NCBI GenBank assembly: GCA_964471115.1
Contig: CAYYFE010000006.1
Location: 81,871 to 145,870 of the forward strand
Length of the DNA stretch: 64,000 bases
Source: SYFT01 sp964471115
Lineage (GTDB): Bacteria; Acidobacteriota; Vicinamibacteria; Vicinamibacterales; SCN-69-37
Direction: 5' to 3'
The stretch's first letter is position 1; each line of letters begins with the position of its first letter. The translations under genes were made by a program, and so were the position numbers. The notes under the pieces were generated by a model. That model ran no database searches. It saw only the letters and a list, made by a program, of their open reading frames with translations, and was not told the origin of the DNA. Below, in pieces: positions 23,532 to 30,966 of the stretch.

Positions 23532-25313
23532 ATGCTGCTCCTGGACGCTGAGCTTGACACACTTCTCGCGGCCATCGCCACCGGCGACGCGCGCGTGGTA
23601 TCGCCGCTGTTTGCCGCCTACCTCGCGGCCGAGCCGCGCGCCGGACGAAAGCGGCATCTGGCCGGCCTGCAGTTGCTGGCGCGCGGCCACCGCGGCGAGG
23701 CCAGCGCGAGACTGGAGGCGGCGGCACTCGAGGCGCCGGACGCCGGCGCAATCCGCAACAACCACGGCCATGTGCTGATGCTCCGGGAACAATGGGACGC
23801 GGCGGCGGCGCAGCTGCGCGCCGCGCATGCGCTGCTCCCATCGGCCATCGAACCGCTGGTCAATCTGGCGGACATCCTGGCGCTCTGTGACCTGCCGTCG
23901 GAAGCGCGCCGCGTCCTCGACCGCGCGCTGGCGATCGCGCCCGATCATCCCGACACCGCCCTCCGTCTGCTCCGGCTCAGCCTCCGCCTCTCCGATCAGG
24001 CCGGCGCGGCGCACGCCGCGTCCATCCTGGCGCGCGCGCCGGCGCCGTCGGCCGCCGCCTCGTACGGCCTCGGCCGGTACTGCGAACACATCGGCGATCT
24101 GGACGCCGCCGCGCGCCACTTCTCAGCCGCGGCGGCGATGGGCAGCGGCGCAGCGCACAGCCGCCTGGCCCGGCAGGCGCTCGATCGTCACGACCTGGAT
24201 GCGCTCACCCGCCATGCGGCGCTGGCGACGACGCTGGCACCCGATGACAGTGACGCCTGGCGCGTGCGCGCGCTTTCGCATCAGCTGGACGGCGACCTCG
24301 CCGGGGCGCGGCGCGCGGCCCACCTGGCGTTTGCCTGCAGCCGCCAGACCGCCCGTGACGTCGCCAACTACATCGAGACCCTGGCGTTCGACCTCGGGAC
24401 CGAGGTGTCGCTGGCCGGGTACGAGTCGCGCTGGAGCACGCGGACTCCGCAGCCGGAGGCGGCCCGGTCGCGGTTCTCCGGCCGGCGATGGCTGGGCCAG
24501 CCTGCCGGCAGCGACCACGACCTCCTGATCCACACGGAACAGGGACTCGGCGACGCGCTGCAGTACATCCGTTGCGTCAGCGCCGTGCAGGCGCTCGGAT
24601 GGCGCGTACACCTGGCCACTCATCCCGCCCTTCTCCGGTTGCTGGCACGCGTGCCTGGCGTCGCCTCCGTCACCACCCTCGAGGAGGCCGCGGCGCTGCC
24701 GTGGCACTGCCCGACGGCGAGCCTGCCCTTTGCGGTTGAGCCGCAGCTGGGTGATCCGGCCGCCAGTGTCCCGTACGTGTCGGCCGACCCCGCCGACATC
24801 GAGACCTGGCGGCGCCGGCTCGCGGGCGGCCCGGGGCCCACGGTCGGACTCGTCACCAGCTGCAATCCCCGGCACCCGCGACACGCCCAGCGATCGATCC
24901 CGTGGGCCCTGATCGCGCCGCTCGCGCGGGTCGCAGGCGTGACGTTCGTCCTGATTCAGCCCGACGAGGCGGGCGGCCCCCCGCGGTTTCGCCGCGCGCC
25001 CTCGACGTGGCCGGGCCCGGCGCGACTCCTCGATGTCAGCGATCATGGCGGCGACCTGCTCGAGACCGCCGCCGCAATCGCCGCGCTCGACCTGCTGGTC
25101 ACCGTCGATACCGCCCTGCTCCACCTCGGCGGGGCGCTGGGCCAGCCGGTCTGGGCGTTGCTGTCCGCGTATCCGCAGGCGCGGTGGCTGCCGCGTCCCG
25201 GCCGGACGTGGTACCCCACGGTGCGACTCTTTCAGCAATCAGTGCCGGGCGACTGGACCGCAGTCATTGAGTCGGTGCGGGCCGAGCTGAGTGCGGCTTA
25301 CGCCCGCAAGTGA
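23532..25313 (+). CDS. TPR protein fused to a GT9-like glycosyltransferase domain
   Basis: The 593-residue protein has an N-terminal helical part with TPR-like repeats (about 60-310: AIRNNHGHVLMLREQWDAA, LVNLADILALCDLPSEA, YGLGRYCEHIGDLDAAARHF). The C-terminal GT-B domain is of the ADP-heptose/GT9 type (about 330-590: LLIHTEQGLGDALQYIRC, VGLVTSCNPRH, then LDLLVTVDTALLHLGGALGQPVWALLS, the nucleotide-sugar site). TPR-GT fusions can act on proteins or peptides, as O-GlcNAc transferase does, or on glycans. It lies head to head with the HprK-like gene, 2 bp between start codons. It overlaps the convergent sulfotransferase gene by 16 bp. Confidence 0.85.
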   Translation: MLLLDAELDTLLAAIATGDARVVSPLFAAYLAAEPRAGRKRHLAGLQLLARGHRGEASARLEAAALEAPDAGAIRNNHGHVLMLREQWDAAAAQLRAAHALLPSAIEPLVNLADILALCDLPSEARRVLDRALAIAPDHPDTALRLLRLSLRLSDQAGAAHAASILARAPAPSAAASYGLGRYCEHIGDLDAAARHFSAAAAMGSGAAHSRLARQALDRHDLDALTRHAALATTLAPDDSDAWRVRALSHQLDGDLAGARRAAHLAFACSRQTARDVANYIETLAFDLGTEVSLAGYESRWSTRTPQPEAARSRFSGRRWLGQPAGSDHDLLIHTEQGLGDALQYIRCVSAVQALGWRVHLATHPALLRLLARVPGVASVTTLEEAAALPWHCPTASLPFAVEPQLGDPAASVPYVSADPADIETWRRRLAGGPGPTVGLVTSCNPRHPRHAQRSIPWALIAPLARVAGVTFVLIQPDEAGGPPRFRRAPSTWPGPARLLDVSDHGGDLLETAAAIAALDLLVTVDTALLHLGGALGQPVWALLSAYPQARWLPRPGRTWYPTVRLFQQSVPGDWTAVIESVRAELSAAYARK

Positions 25314-25960
25314 GTCGGGCCGCGACCCGGCTCGTGCCCGGCATACCCAAACGCCTCGATATCTTCGCGATAAGTCACGGCCACCTTCGCTGCCAGGTCG
25401 TCGGTGTAATAACTCGCCGCCGCCTCGTGGGTGGAGGCGTTCAGCTGCGGCAGCGGGCCTGACGGCAGGCCAAGGCGACGGCAGACATGGTCGAAGTCGT
25501 CCTGCAGACGCTCGAAGCGGCCGATGAAGTCCAGGGACAGGCGGCCGACGGCATCAATCAGAAATGACTGTTGCGCCGCGAACCACGTGTCTGCCCGCGT
25601 CCGTTCGCTCTCGAGCAACAGCGGCAGGTACCGCTGGGGATACGCCTGGAACAGCGGCCGGTGGGCGTTCCGGAAGAACGCGCACGAAATGAACCGATCC
25701 CACGGGTTCCGGACGAATGCAAATTTGAAATAGCCGGACCACGCCTCGGCAGGCAGCCACGGCTGGGCCTCAACCGCGCGAATGTGCCCGTGTCCGATTC
25801 GCGCCAGCGCGTCGATGGGCAGGCGCCGCGACGCTTGCCAGTCGGACTGTTCCCAATCGCGCACCGGATCCAGATGGGGCCGCAGCGCGGCCCGGATGGA
25901 CTGAGTGCCGGTCTTCGGGACCGCGAGAAAGATGAACCTCCTGGAGTGGCAGACGATCAT
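25298..25960 (-). CDS. Sulfotransferase (Sulfotransfer_2-like)
   Basis: The 220-residue protein opens with FIFLAVPKTGTQSIRAAL, the PAPS 5'-phosphosulfate-binding loop of the Sulfotransfer_2 (HNK-1/chondroitin-type) family. It then has KFAFVRNPWDRFISCAFF, the 3'-phosphate-binding Arg/Ser strand, and a C-terminal YTDDLAAKVAVTYREDIEAFGY segment typical of these enzymes. It should transfer sulfate to a sugar in the cytoplasm. It overlaps the TPR-GT gene tail by 16 bp (convergent). It is divergent from the tail-collar gene; a TATACT hexamer at 25977-25982 in the intervening 92 bp could be a -10 box for that gene. Confidence 0.9.
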   Translation of the reverse strand: MIVCHSRRFIFLAVPKTGTQSIRAALRPHLDPVRDWEQSDWQASRRLPIDALARIGHGHIRAVEAQPWLPAEAWSGYFKFAFVRNPWDRFISCAFFRNAHRPLFQAYPQRYLPLLLESERTRADTWFAAQQSFLIDAVGRLSLDFIGRFERLQDDFDHVCRRLGLPSGPLPQLNASTHEAAASYYTDDLAAKVAVTYREDIEAFGYAGHEPGRGPTHLRA

Positions 25961-26052
25961 GGCACGTCAGACCGACTATACTCCTGCCACACCGTTCAGT
26001 CGTGTGTGTGGAGCCGTTGTTCAGACGGCGCGGTCGTCACTGCGTAGAGGAG

Positions 26053-26706
26053 ATGTCGATGGAAGCATTTATCGGAACGATTCAGGCCTTCGGATTCAAC
26101 TTTCCACCGCGCGGCTGGGCGCCGTGTGACGGACGCCAGCTCTCGATCGCGCAGTGGAGCGCCGTCTTCTCGCTGCTGGGCACCCAGTTTGGCGGCAACG
26201 GGCAGACCACGTTCGCGCTGCCTGACCTGCGCGGGCGCCACATGGTCAACCAGGGACAGGGCCCTGGCCTGCAGATGTACACGATCGGGCAGACTGGCGG
26301 CGCGGAAAGCACCACGCTGACCCAGGGCCAGATGCCGATGCACACGCACATCGCGGTGGCGCAGCCGCACACCCACTCGACCCAGGCGCACACCCACACC
26401 AACACCGCGACGTCGGCGCTGTTTGCCGAGCGTCTCGCCGGGAATCTGGCCAACCCGAACGGCAACATGATGGCGTCGGCGGCCAACATGTACCTCGCGC
26501 CGGCGGCCCAGAACAACGTGCAGCTCGCGGCCGACTCGATCACCACCGCGGTCACGATTGATCAGGCGGCGGTCACACTCGACCCCGCCACCGTCACCGT
26601 CACCAACAGCGCGGCCGGCGGCTCCCAGCCGTTCGACAACCGTCCGCCGTACCTCTGCGTGAACATCTGCATCTGCCTCGAAGGCATCTTCCCGTCGCGG
26701 AACTGA
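26053..26706 (+). CDS. Tail-collar-domain protein (microcystin-dependent-protein-like)
   Basis: The 217-residue protein starts at the ATG behind GTAGAGGAG. Its first 90 residues (EAFIGTIQAFGFNFPPRGWAPCDGR, then TTFALPDLRGR) are the classic phage tail-collar domain found in microcystin-dependent proteins (Mdp). A His-rich loop follows (HTH, PHTH, AHTHTN), like the metal-binding HxH of short tail fibres. A repetitive beta region with TVTVTNSAAGGSQPFDNRPPYL and a Cys pair near CICLEG ends the chain. Mdp-like proteins occur outside prophages and their role is unclear. No other tail gene is nearby, so this is not a phage remnant. The signal-less binding-protein gene follows after 7 bp. Confidence 0.9.
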   Translation: MSMEAFIGTIQAFGFNFPPRGWAPCDGRQLSIAQWSAVFSLLGTQFGGNGQTTFALPDLRGRHMVNQGQGPGLQMYTIGQTGGAESTTLTQGQMPMHTHIAVAQPHTHSTQAHTHTNTATSALFAERLAGNLANPNGNMMASAANMYLAPAAQNNVQLAADSITTAVTIDQAAVTLDPATVTVTNSAAGGSQPFDNRPPYLCVNICICLEGIFPSRN

Positions 26707-26713
26707 CGCGCCG

Positions 26714-27847
26714 ATGTCCCTGGGCCGTTCCGGCCCGCTCCGCGTGGGCGTGTTGCCGCCAGGTTCGAGTTTCGTGCCGCTGCTGGCAGAGGATCTGCTT
26801 GCGGCCTTGGAACTCGGCCTGGCGGACGCGGGCGTGCCGGCTGAACTCGTGGCCGAGTTCGCCGACCACAATGCCGACCCGAAGGTGGTCGCGCCGAAAG
26901 CGCAACAACTGCTCGTCGGTCAACGATGCGCGTGCGTGGTCGCGCCCCTGAACGTCTCGTTGATGGAGCGGCTGGCGCCGAACTTCCAGTTCCGGAACAG
27001 CCCGCTGCTGGCCCTGACCCTCGGCGAAGACCCACTGTTCGACACCGCGCGCAATCCCTGCCTGTTCGTGCACAGTCACCAGCTGTGGCGCGCAGCCTGG
27101 ATGTGCGGGTACCTCGGCGTCCGTCGCTTCGGCCCCCGCGCGGCGATGCTGCTGGGCCTGCACGACGGCGGCTACGGGCTGGCGTTTGCGTTCCAGCTGG
27201 GCCTGGAGGCCGCGGGCGGAGAGGTGGCCCACGTGGCCGTGACGCACCGGCACTCGCGCCGTGACGATCCGAGCGACGACATCGCGGCGGCGTTGCGCGC
27301 GACCCCCGACTTCGTGTGGGCGGCCTACTCCGGTCTCGAAGCCATCTCGTTCCTGCAGGCCTACGCGCGACGGCCCGGCCTGGCCGCGCTGCCCATCATC
27401 GGGCTGTCACCGCTGGTCGAGGATCACGTCCGTGCCGGAGTGGGCGCCGCCGCGGCCGGCCTGCACATCGTCACCCCCGGTCCGTCGTCGGCCGACCAGC
27501 ATGCCCTCACGCTCGCGCTGACGAAGGCGCTGACGCGCCGGCCGCATCCGTATGTGGTGCTGGCGTACGAATCCGCGCGACTCCTCGGTCTGGCGGCCGG
27601 ACGTGTGGCCGGCGGCCAGGCCGATCTGCCGGCCGCGCTCCGCGACGTTGCGTTTGACAGCGCCCGCGGCGCGGTGCGGTTTGACGATGGCGTCGAACGT
27701 CCAATCCCGTTCTGCCTGCGACGGATGACCGCTGACGGCGAAACCGTCGACGATGTCGACGGGGTGCCCGCCCTCGACGAGCAATGCGGCGCGGCCCGCC
27801 GCAATCTCGTCAAGCAGGGTTGGGTCAATCCCTACCTCTGCGCGTGA
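26714..27847 (+). CDS. Periplasmic-binding-fold protein without signal peptide
   Basis: The 377-residue protein has the type I periplasmic-binding fold of branched-chain amino-acid or amide-binding proteins: LRVGVLPPGSSF, ADHNADPKVVAPKAQQLL, CLFVHSHQLWRAAWMCGYLG and YVVLAYESARLLGLAAG are the recognisable strands and helices. It begins MSLGRSGPLRVG with no hydrophobic leader, and the upstream stop lies 7 bp away, so no longer version is possible. It should therefore stay in the cytoplasm, as the amide sensor AmiC does, or be exported with a partner. It sits between the tail-collar and formyltransferase genes (1-bp stop/start overlap with the latter), a probable three-gene operon. Confidence 0.75.
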   Translation: MSLGRSGPLRVGVLPPGSSFVPLLAEDLLAALELGLADAGVPAELVAEFADHNADPKVVAPKAQQLLVGQRCACVVAPLNVSLMERLAPNFQFRNSPLLALTLGEDPLFDTARNPCLFVHSHQLWRAAWMCGYLGVRRFGPRAAMLLGLHDGGYGLAFAFQLGLEAAGGEVAHVAVTHRHSRRDDPSDDIAAALRATPDFVWAAYSGLEAISFLQAYARRPGLAALPIIGLSPLVEDHVRAGVGAAAAGLHIVTPGPSSADQHALTLALTKALTRRPHPYVVLAYESARLLGLAAGRVAGGQADLPAALRDVAFDSARGAVRFDDGVERPIPFCLRRMTADGETVDDVDGVPALDEQCGAARRNLVKQGWVNPYLCA

Positions 27848-28857
27848 TGACCGTCCACGCGTCACCGCCTCGCACGGTCCTGTTTGCCGACGGCCTGGTG
27901 GCGCAGCCGACGATGGAGGCCCTGCTCGGCGCCGGGTGGGTGGCCGGACTGGTCACGCCGCGTGCGTCAGTCGAGGCCTCGCCACTGCGCCTGCTGGCGC
28001 GTCACCAGTCGGTCCCCGTGCTCGACGTCACCCGCGCGGATCTTGCGGCCGGCATCGACACCTGGCTGCAGACCTGCCGGCCGGATCTGGTGTTGTCGAT
28101 CGCGTTTCCCTATCGCATCCCCGCGTCGCTGATCGCGATGCCGCCCCTGGGCGCGTTCAACGTACACGGCGGACGTTTGCCCAGGTATCGCGGGCCGCAG
28201 CCGGTGTTCTGGCAACTCGTCAATCAGGAGTCCGAGGGCGCCGTCGCCGTACACCTCATGGACGAGGCGTTCGATCGCGGCCCGGTGGCGGTGTCGCACC
28301 CGATCCCGATTGATCCGGACGACACCCATGGCCTCCACACCGTCCGCGTGGCCTTCGCCGCGGTGGCCGCGGTCCGGGCCCTGTGCGCGGCCCTCCTCCA
28401 GTTCGGCCGCCGCCTCCCCCTCGAGCCGCAGGAGGAAGCCGCCGCCGGCTTTCAGCGGCGGCCGGCCTACGACGACCTGGTCATTCGATGGGACCAGCAC
28501 ACGGGGCGTGACATTCGCGCACGCGTCAAGGCGGGAAACCCGTGGAACCACGGCGCGTTCACCTCGCTCAAGGGCGTGGACCTTCGACTGACCGACGTGA
28601 CGCTGATCGAAGGCGCCGGCCGGCCGTCGGCCGCCCCCGGTGAGGTGCTGGCCGTTCACGCCGCTGACGGCGTGTTGATCAACTGCCGGGACGGGTCGGC
28701 GCTGCGCGCCGACGTGATCTCCCTGCGCGAAGGACTGCTGCCGGGACGCGCGCTGGCGGCCTTCGGGGTGACGGCGGGTGATTGCTTCACGCCTCCGGTG
28801 TCGACCGGACCGGACGCCGGCGCTCGAGGTCCTGCCACACCGCCTCGAGCGTCGTAA
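27847..28857 (+). CDS. Formyltransferase-family protein
   Basis: The ATG at 27847 overlaps the previous stop (TGATG). The 336-residue protein carries the 10-formyl-THF transferase core: FNVHGGRLPRYRGPQPVFW with N105 and H107, then MDEAFDRGPVAV with D143, giving the Asn/His/Asp triad. The C-terminal region (NPWNHGAFTSLKGVDLRL and GEVLAVHAADGVLINCRDG) resembles the Fmt/ArnA C-terminal OB-like domain. It is not tRNA formyltransferase by context. Formylation of an amino sugar or amino group on a peptide or glycan is more likely. Its 3' end overlaps the convergent sulfotransferase gene by 71 bp. Confidence 0.87.
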   Translation: MTVHASPPRTVLFADGLVAQPTMEALLGAGWVAGLVTPRASVEASPLRLLARHQSVPVLDVTRADLAAGIDTWLQTCRPDLVLSIAFPYRIPASLIAMPPLGAFNVHGGRLPRYRGPQPVFWQLVNQESEGAVAVHLMDEAFDRGPVAVSHPIPIDPDDTHGLHTVRVAFAAVAAVRALCAALLQFGRRLPLEPQEEAAAGFQRRPAYDDLVIRWDQHTGRDIRARVKAGNPWNHGAFTSLKGVDLRLTDVTLIEGAGRPSAAPGEVLAVHAADGVLINCRDGSALRADVISLREGLLPGRALAAFGVTAGDCFTPPVSTGPDAGARGPATPPRAS

Positions 28858-29710
28858 GGTCCACGCCAGGAATGCCGGCAGCGGGGTCGCCCTGAAACGG
28901 TTCAAACGGCCGCTTGGCGTGTGTGGCGCAGCGCAGGGCGATCTGCGCCCGTGAGGGCGCGTCATCCGGCAGGCCCATCCAGCGGGCGGCGCGCAGAAAC
29001 GCCGCCGGGAACCCTTCGTCGTAGCTCACCAGCAGGCTGCGGGCATCGGACGCCGACAGCGACGACAACGCGCGATAGTGATGCTCGAGCACCGCCGCCG
29101 CGTACTGGTCCAGACTCACCCGTTCCGGATCGTACGCCACGGTGAACGGCGCCGGGTCGAGCAGACCGGGCACCATGTGCATCCCGCGCATCCTCCGCTG
29201 TGACGCCAGCACGGCGGCCGGGGCGCGATACAGCAGGATGAATGGGACACCGGGGAACCACTGGCGGAGTTCCGAGGCATGAAATACGTGCCAGCAGTCC
29301 GCCTTCACGAAGAGCCGGCCGCCGGGGGCCAGTTGTCCCAGCAGCGACAGCGCCCTGGTGAAGTACTCCTCGCGATTCACGCGACTCGACCGGAGCAGCT
29401 GATCGAGCACGGGGGCCTCGGACACGACCACGTTGCGCGCGTCGAGCGCGAGGAGTTGCGCGAACAGGGTCGACCCGCATCGGGACACGTGAAAGATGAA
29501 CGCGCCCGGAGCGGCGGCGCGCGGGACCGGCGCCTCGAGAATCGCCTCGACCGGCGTGAACCGGCGCCCGCCGCCTTCACGGATCACACGCGCGACGGAC
29601 GCTTCGAACAACGGCTCGATGAAGCGGACCCCGGCCACGTCAATCCACTCGCAGCGCTCGACGCCATCCACGGTGACGAGACGTGCCGGCACCCAGCAGG
29701 GCTCGCTCAC
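28787..29710 (-). CDS. Sulfotransferase-like protein
   Basis: The GTG at 29710, which overlaps the preceding gene's stop by 4 bp (GTGA), gives a 307-residue protein; the longer open frame is antisense. The P-loop is AFIFHVSRCGSTLFAQLLAL, and FILLYRAPAAVLASQ is the second PAPS strand. The protein starts with about 80 residues (EPCWVPARLVTVDGVERCEW onward) not found in typical sulfotransferases. This layout matches sulfotransferase-like proteins paired with Asp/Asn-hydroxylase-like genes, as here. The two genes are probably translated together, so the hydroxylated product may be the sulfate acceptor (inference). Confidence 0.82.
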   Translation of the reverse strand: MSEPCWVPARLVTVDGVERCEWIDVAGVRFIEPLFEASVARVIREGGGRRFTPVEAILEAPVPRAAAPGAFIFHVSRCGSTLFAQLLALDARNVVVSEAPVLDQLLRSSRVNREEYFTRALSLLGQLAPGGRLFVKADCWHVFHASELRQWFPGVPFILLYRAPAAVLASQRRMRGMHMVPGLLDPAPFTVAYDPERVSLDQYAAAVLEHHYRALSSLSASDARSLLVSYDEGFPAAFLRAARWMGLPDDAPSRAQIALRCATHAKRPFEPFQGDPAAGIPGVDLTTLEAVWQDLERRRPVRSTPEA

Positions 29711-30390
29711 CCGTCGGCCTCGAGCGCGTCGGCCAGCCGCCGGTCCGTCTCGGTGCCCCGGCTGCGCAGTTCCTCGACCACGCGGCGACGCACCTCCGGC
29801 CTCATCCGGCGCGCGTCGGCATCGGCGGCGAAGTCGTACCCCGCGGCCGCAAACACGGCGTCCGACCACTCGTTCCGGCGGCCATCGATGATCAGGTGCA
29901 CGCGGTCGCTGGCGCCCTCGTTGCTGACGCTGTGCGGCCGCGTGAAATCCGCATACCAGCATTCGCCGGGCTGCATCACGAGCCGATGGCCGGCGACGAC
30001 GAACCGGGTCTCGGCATTGGTGGTGATGGGCACGTGCAGGCGGAAGAACCCTTCCGCGTAGGACGCGCCGCGATCGGTGTGTTCGGCGATCACGCTGCCC
30101 GGCGTGAGCCGCAGCAGCCGGACGGTCTCCAGCGGGCACGCAAAGGTGTCGAGCACCTCGCGGAAGTAGGCGCACGCCTGCAGCAGGGACGCCTCGCGAT
30201 ACCCCTCGAGCCCCGGAATCGACAGCAGGTCGTCCTCGGCCCCGGAGGCCGAACGCAGCGCCACGCCGCCCCATTCGCCGGCGTAATCACGGCGATTGGC
30301 GTGTGGCTGCCAGGCCTGGCGGCAGTGCTCCAGGTCGCCGGCCAGCCGGACCGGGTCGAACCTGAACGGCAGTTGCAGAACGACGGTCAA
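29707..30390 (-). CDS. Aspartyl/asparaginyl beta-hydroxylase-like oxygenase
   Basis: The 227-residue protein is started at the TTG at 30390, where the family match begins (TVVLQLPFRFD). Iron and cosubstrate residues are visible: AEHTDRG (H104, D106), RPHSVSNEGASDRVHLIID (H153 distal ligand, R163), framed by RLHVPITTN. It lacks a signal peptide. It overlaps the sulfotransferase gene by 4 bp. Its start codon overlaps the stop codon of a 28-codon relic of a DUF3500 gene, so part of its upstream region is a truncated copy of another gene. Because of that rearrangement the original start may have been lost. Confidence 0.83.
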   Translation of the reverse strand: MTVVLQLPFRFDPVRLAGDLEHCRQAWQPHANRRDYAGEWGGVALRSASGAEDDLLSIPGLEGYREASLLQACAYFREVLDTFACPLETVRLLRLTPGSVIAEHTDRGASYAEGFFRLHVPITTNAETRFVVAGHRLVMQPGECWYADFTRPHSVSNEGASDRVHLIIDGRRNEWSDAVFAAAGYDFAADADARRMRPEVRRRVVEELRSRGTETDRRLADALEADG

Positions 30391-30474
30391 TGTAGGTGCG
30401 CCTTGTAGTGCTCTCTCAGCAGGTCGCGTCCGAAGTCGCCGTCGAAGTCCCGCCACACGGAGTGGATGTGGTTG
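30387..30474 (-). pseudogene. 3'-terminal relic of a DUF3500 gene; left copy of an 88-bp direct repeat
   Basis: These 88 bp match 54945-55032, the 3' end of the intact DUF3500 gene, at 85 of 88 positions and in the same orientation. They still encode the last 28 residues (NHIHSVWRDFDGDFGR..., with Q to K and V to L changes) and the stop codon. Homology ends sharply at 30474. The rest of the gene is absent, and the upstream frame to 30584 is unrelated low-complexity sequence. Confidence 0.9.
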
Positions 30475-30622
30475 CTGCCCCGGACGCCTCCGTCGGCGTC
30501 TGGGCAGCGCGCGTCCCGGCGACGGCGCGTCGTTCCAGCCTGCTTCCTCGCCGCGGCCTGGAAGATGACGCGGCAAGTATACACGCGTCGCGCACAGTGC
30601 GCCGCGGCCGCCGGCGCGCGGT
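30475..30622. other. Non-coding stretch between two gene relics
   Basis: I see no gene here. A TATACT hexamer on the minus strand (30576-30581) could be a -10 box for the hydroxylase-sulfotransferase pair, but no matching -35 box is present. Confidence 0.4.
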
Positions 30623-30966
30623 GAGCCCGTGTATCGCCGGGTGGTTACACACCGTCTCGACCTGGTCCTCGGTGGGACACTCGCGATCGCAACTCTGCCG
30701 CTGGCGGCAGCGGTGACCTGGCGGTCATGGCCTGCCTGGGGCGGCCGCTCTTCTTCCATCAATGGCGGCCGGGCCAACACGGCCGGTTGTTCGGGTTGAC
30801 GACCGCTGCTGCCGGATTACCTGCCTCACTACTCCGCTCGTCAGGCCCGGCGCCACGACGTGCGCCCAGAGCTGACGGGGCTGTCGCAGGTGTCGGGTCG
30901 CAATGCCCTTGACTGGCACACTCGGCTCGAACTGGATGTGGCCTACTGGCAATCCCGCCCGAGTCA
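30623..30966 (+). pseudogene. Decayed undecaprenyl-phosphate sugar transferase (PglC/WcaJ-like)
   Basis: Three frame segments together spell a bacterial sugar transferase. The first (from 30623) has the membrane-entry part VYRRVVTHRLDLVLGGTLAI. The second, in another frame (from 30727), has GRPLFFHQWRPGQHGRLFGL, the conserved FRQxRPGxxGxPF region. The third, back in the first frame (from 30809), has LPDYLPHYSARQARRHDVRPELTG and SQVSGRNALDW. Between the second and third segments the catalytic DExPQxWNVLxGxMSLVGPRP part is missing. With at least two frame changes and an internal deletion the gene cannot make an active enzyme. It would have started glycan synthesis on the lipid carrier for the adjoining locus. 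Confidence 0.9.

Noticed and set aside
22594..23841. Longer HPr-kinase frame starting at 23841
   Set aside because: The extra 104 codons are Arg/Pro-rich and antisense to the TPR gene; family similarity begins after the GTG at 23529.
26053..26706. Prophage remnant indicated by a tail-collar gene
   Set aside because: No other tail, capsid, integrase or lysis gene is near; the gene is of the microcystin-dependent-protein type in an ordinary operon.
30387..30584. 65-codon minus-strand frame containing the DUF3500 C-terminus
   Set aside because: Only the last 28 codons match; the upstream part is unrelated, so it is a relic rather than a gene.
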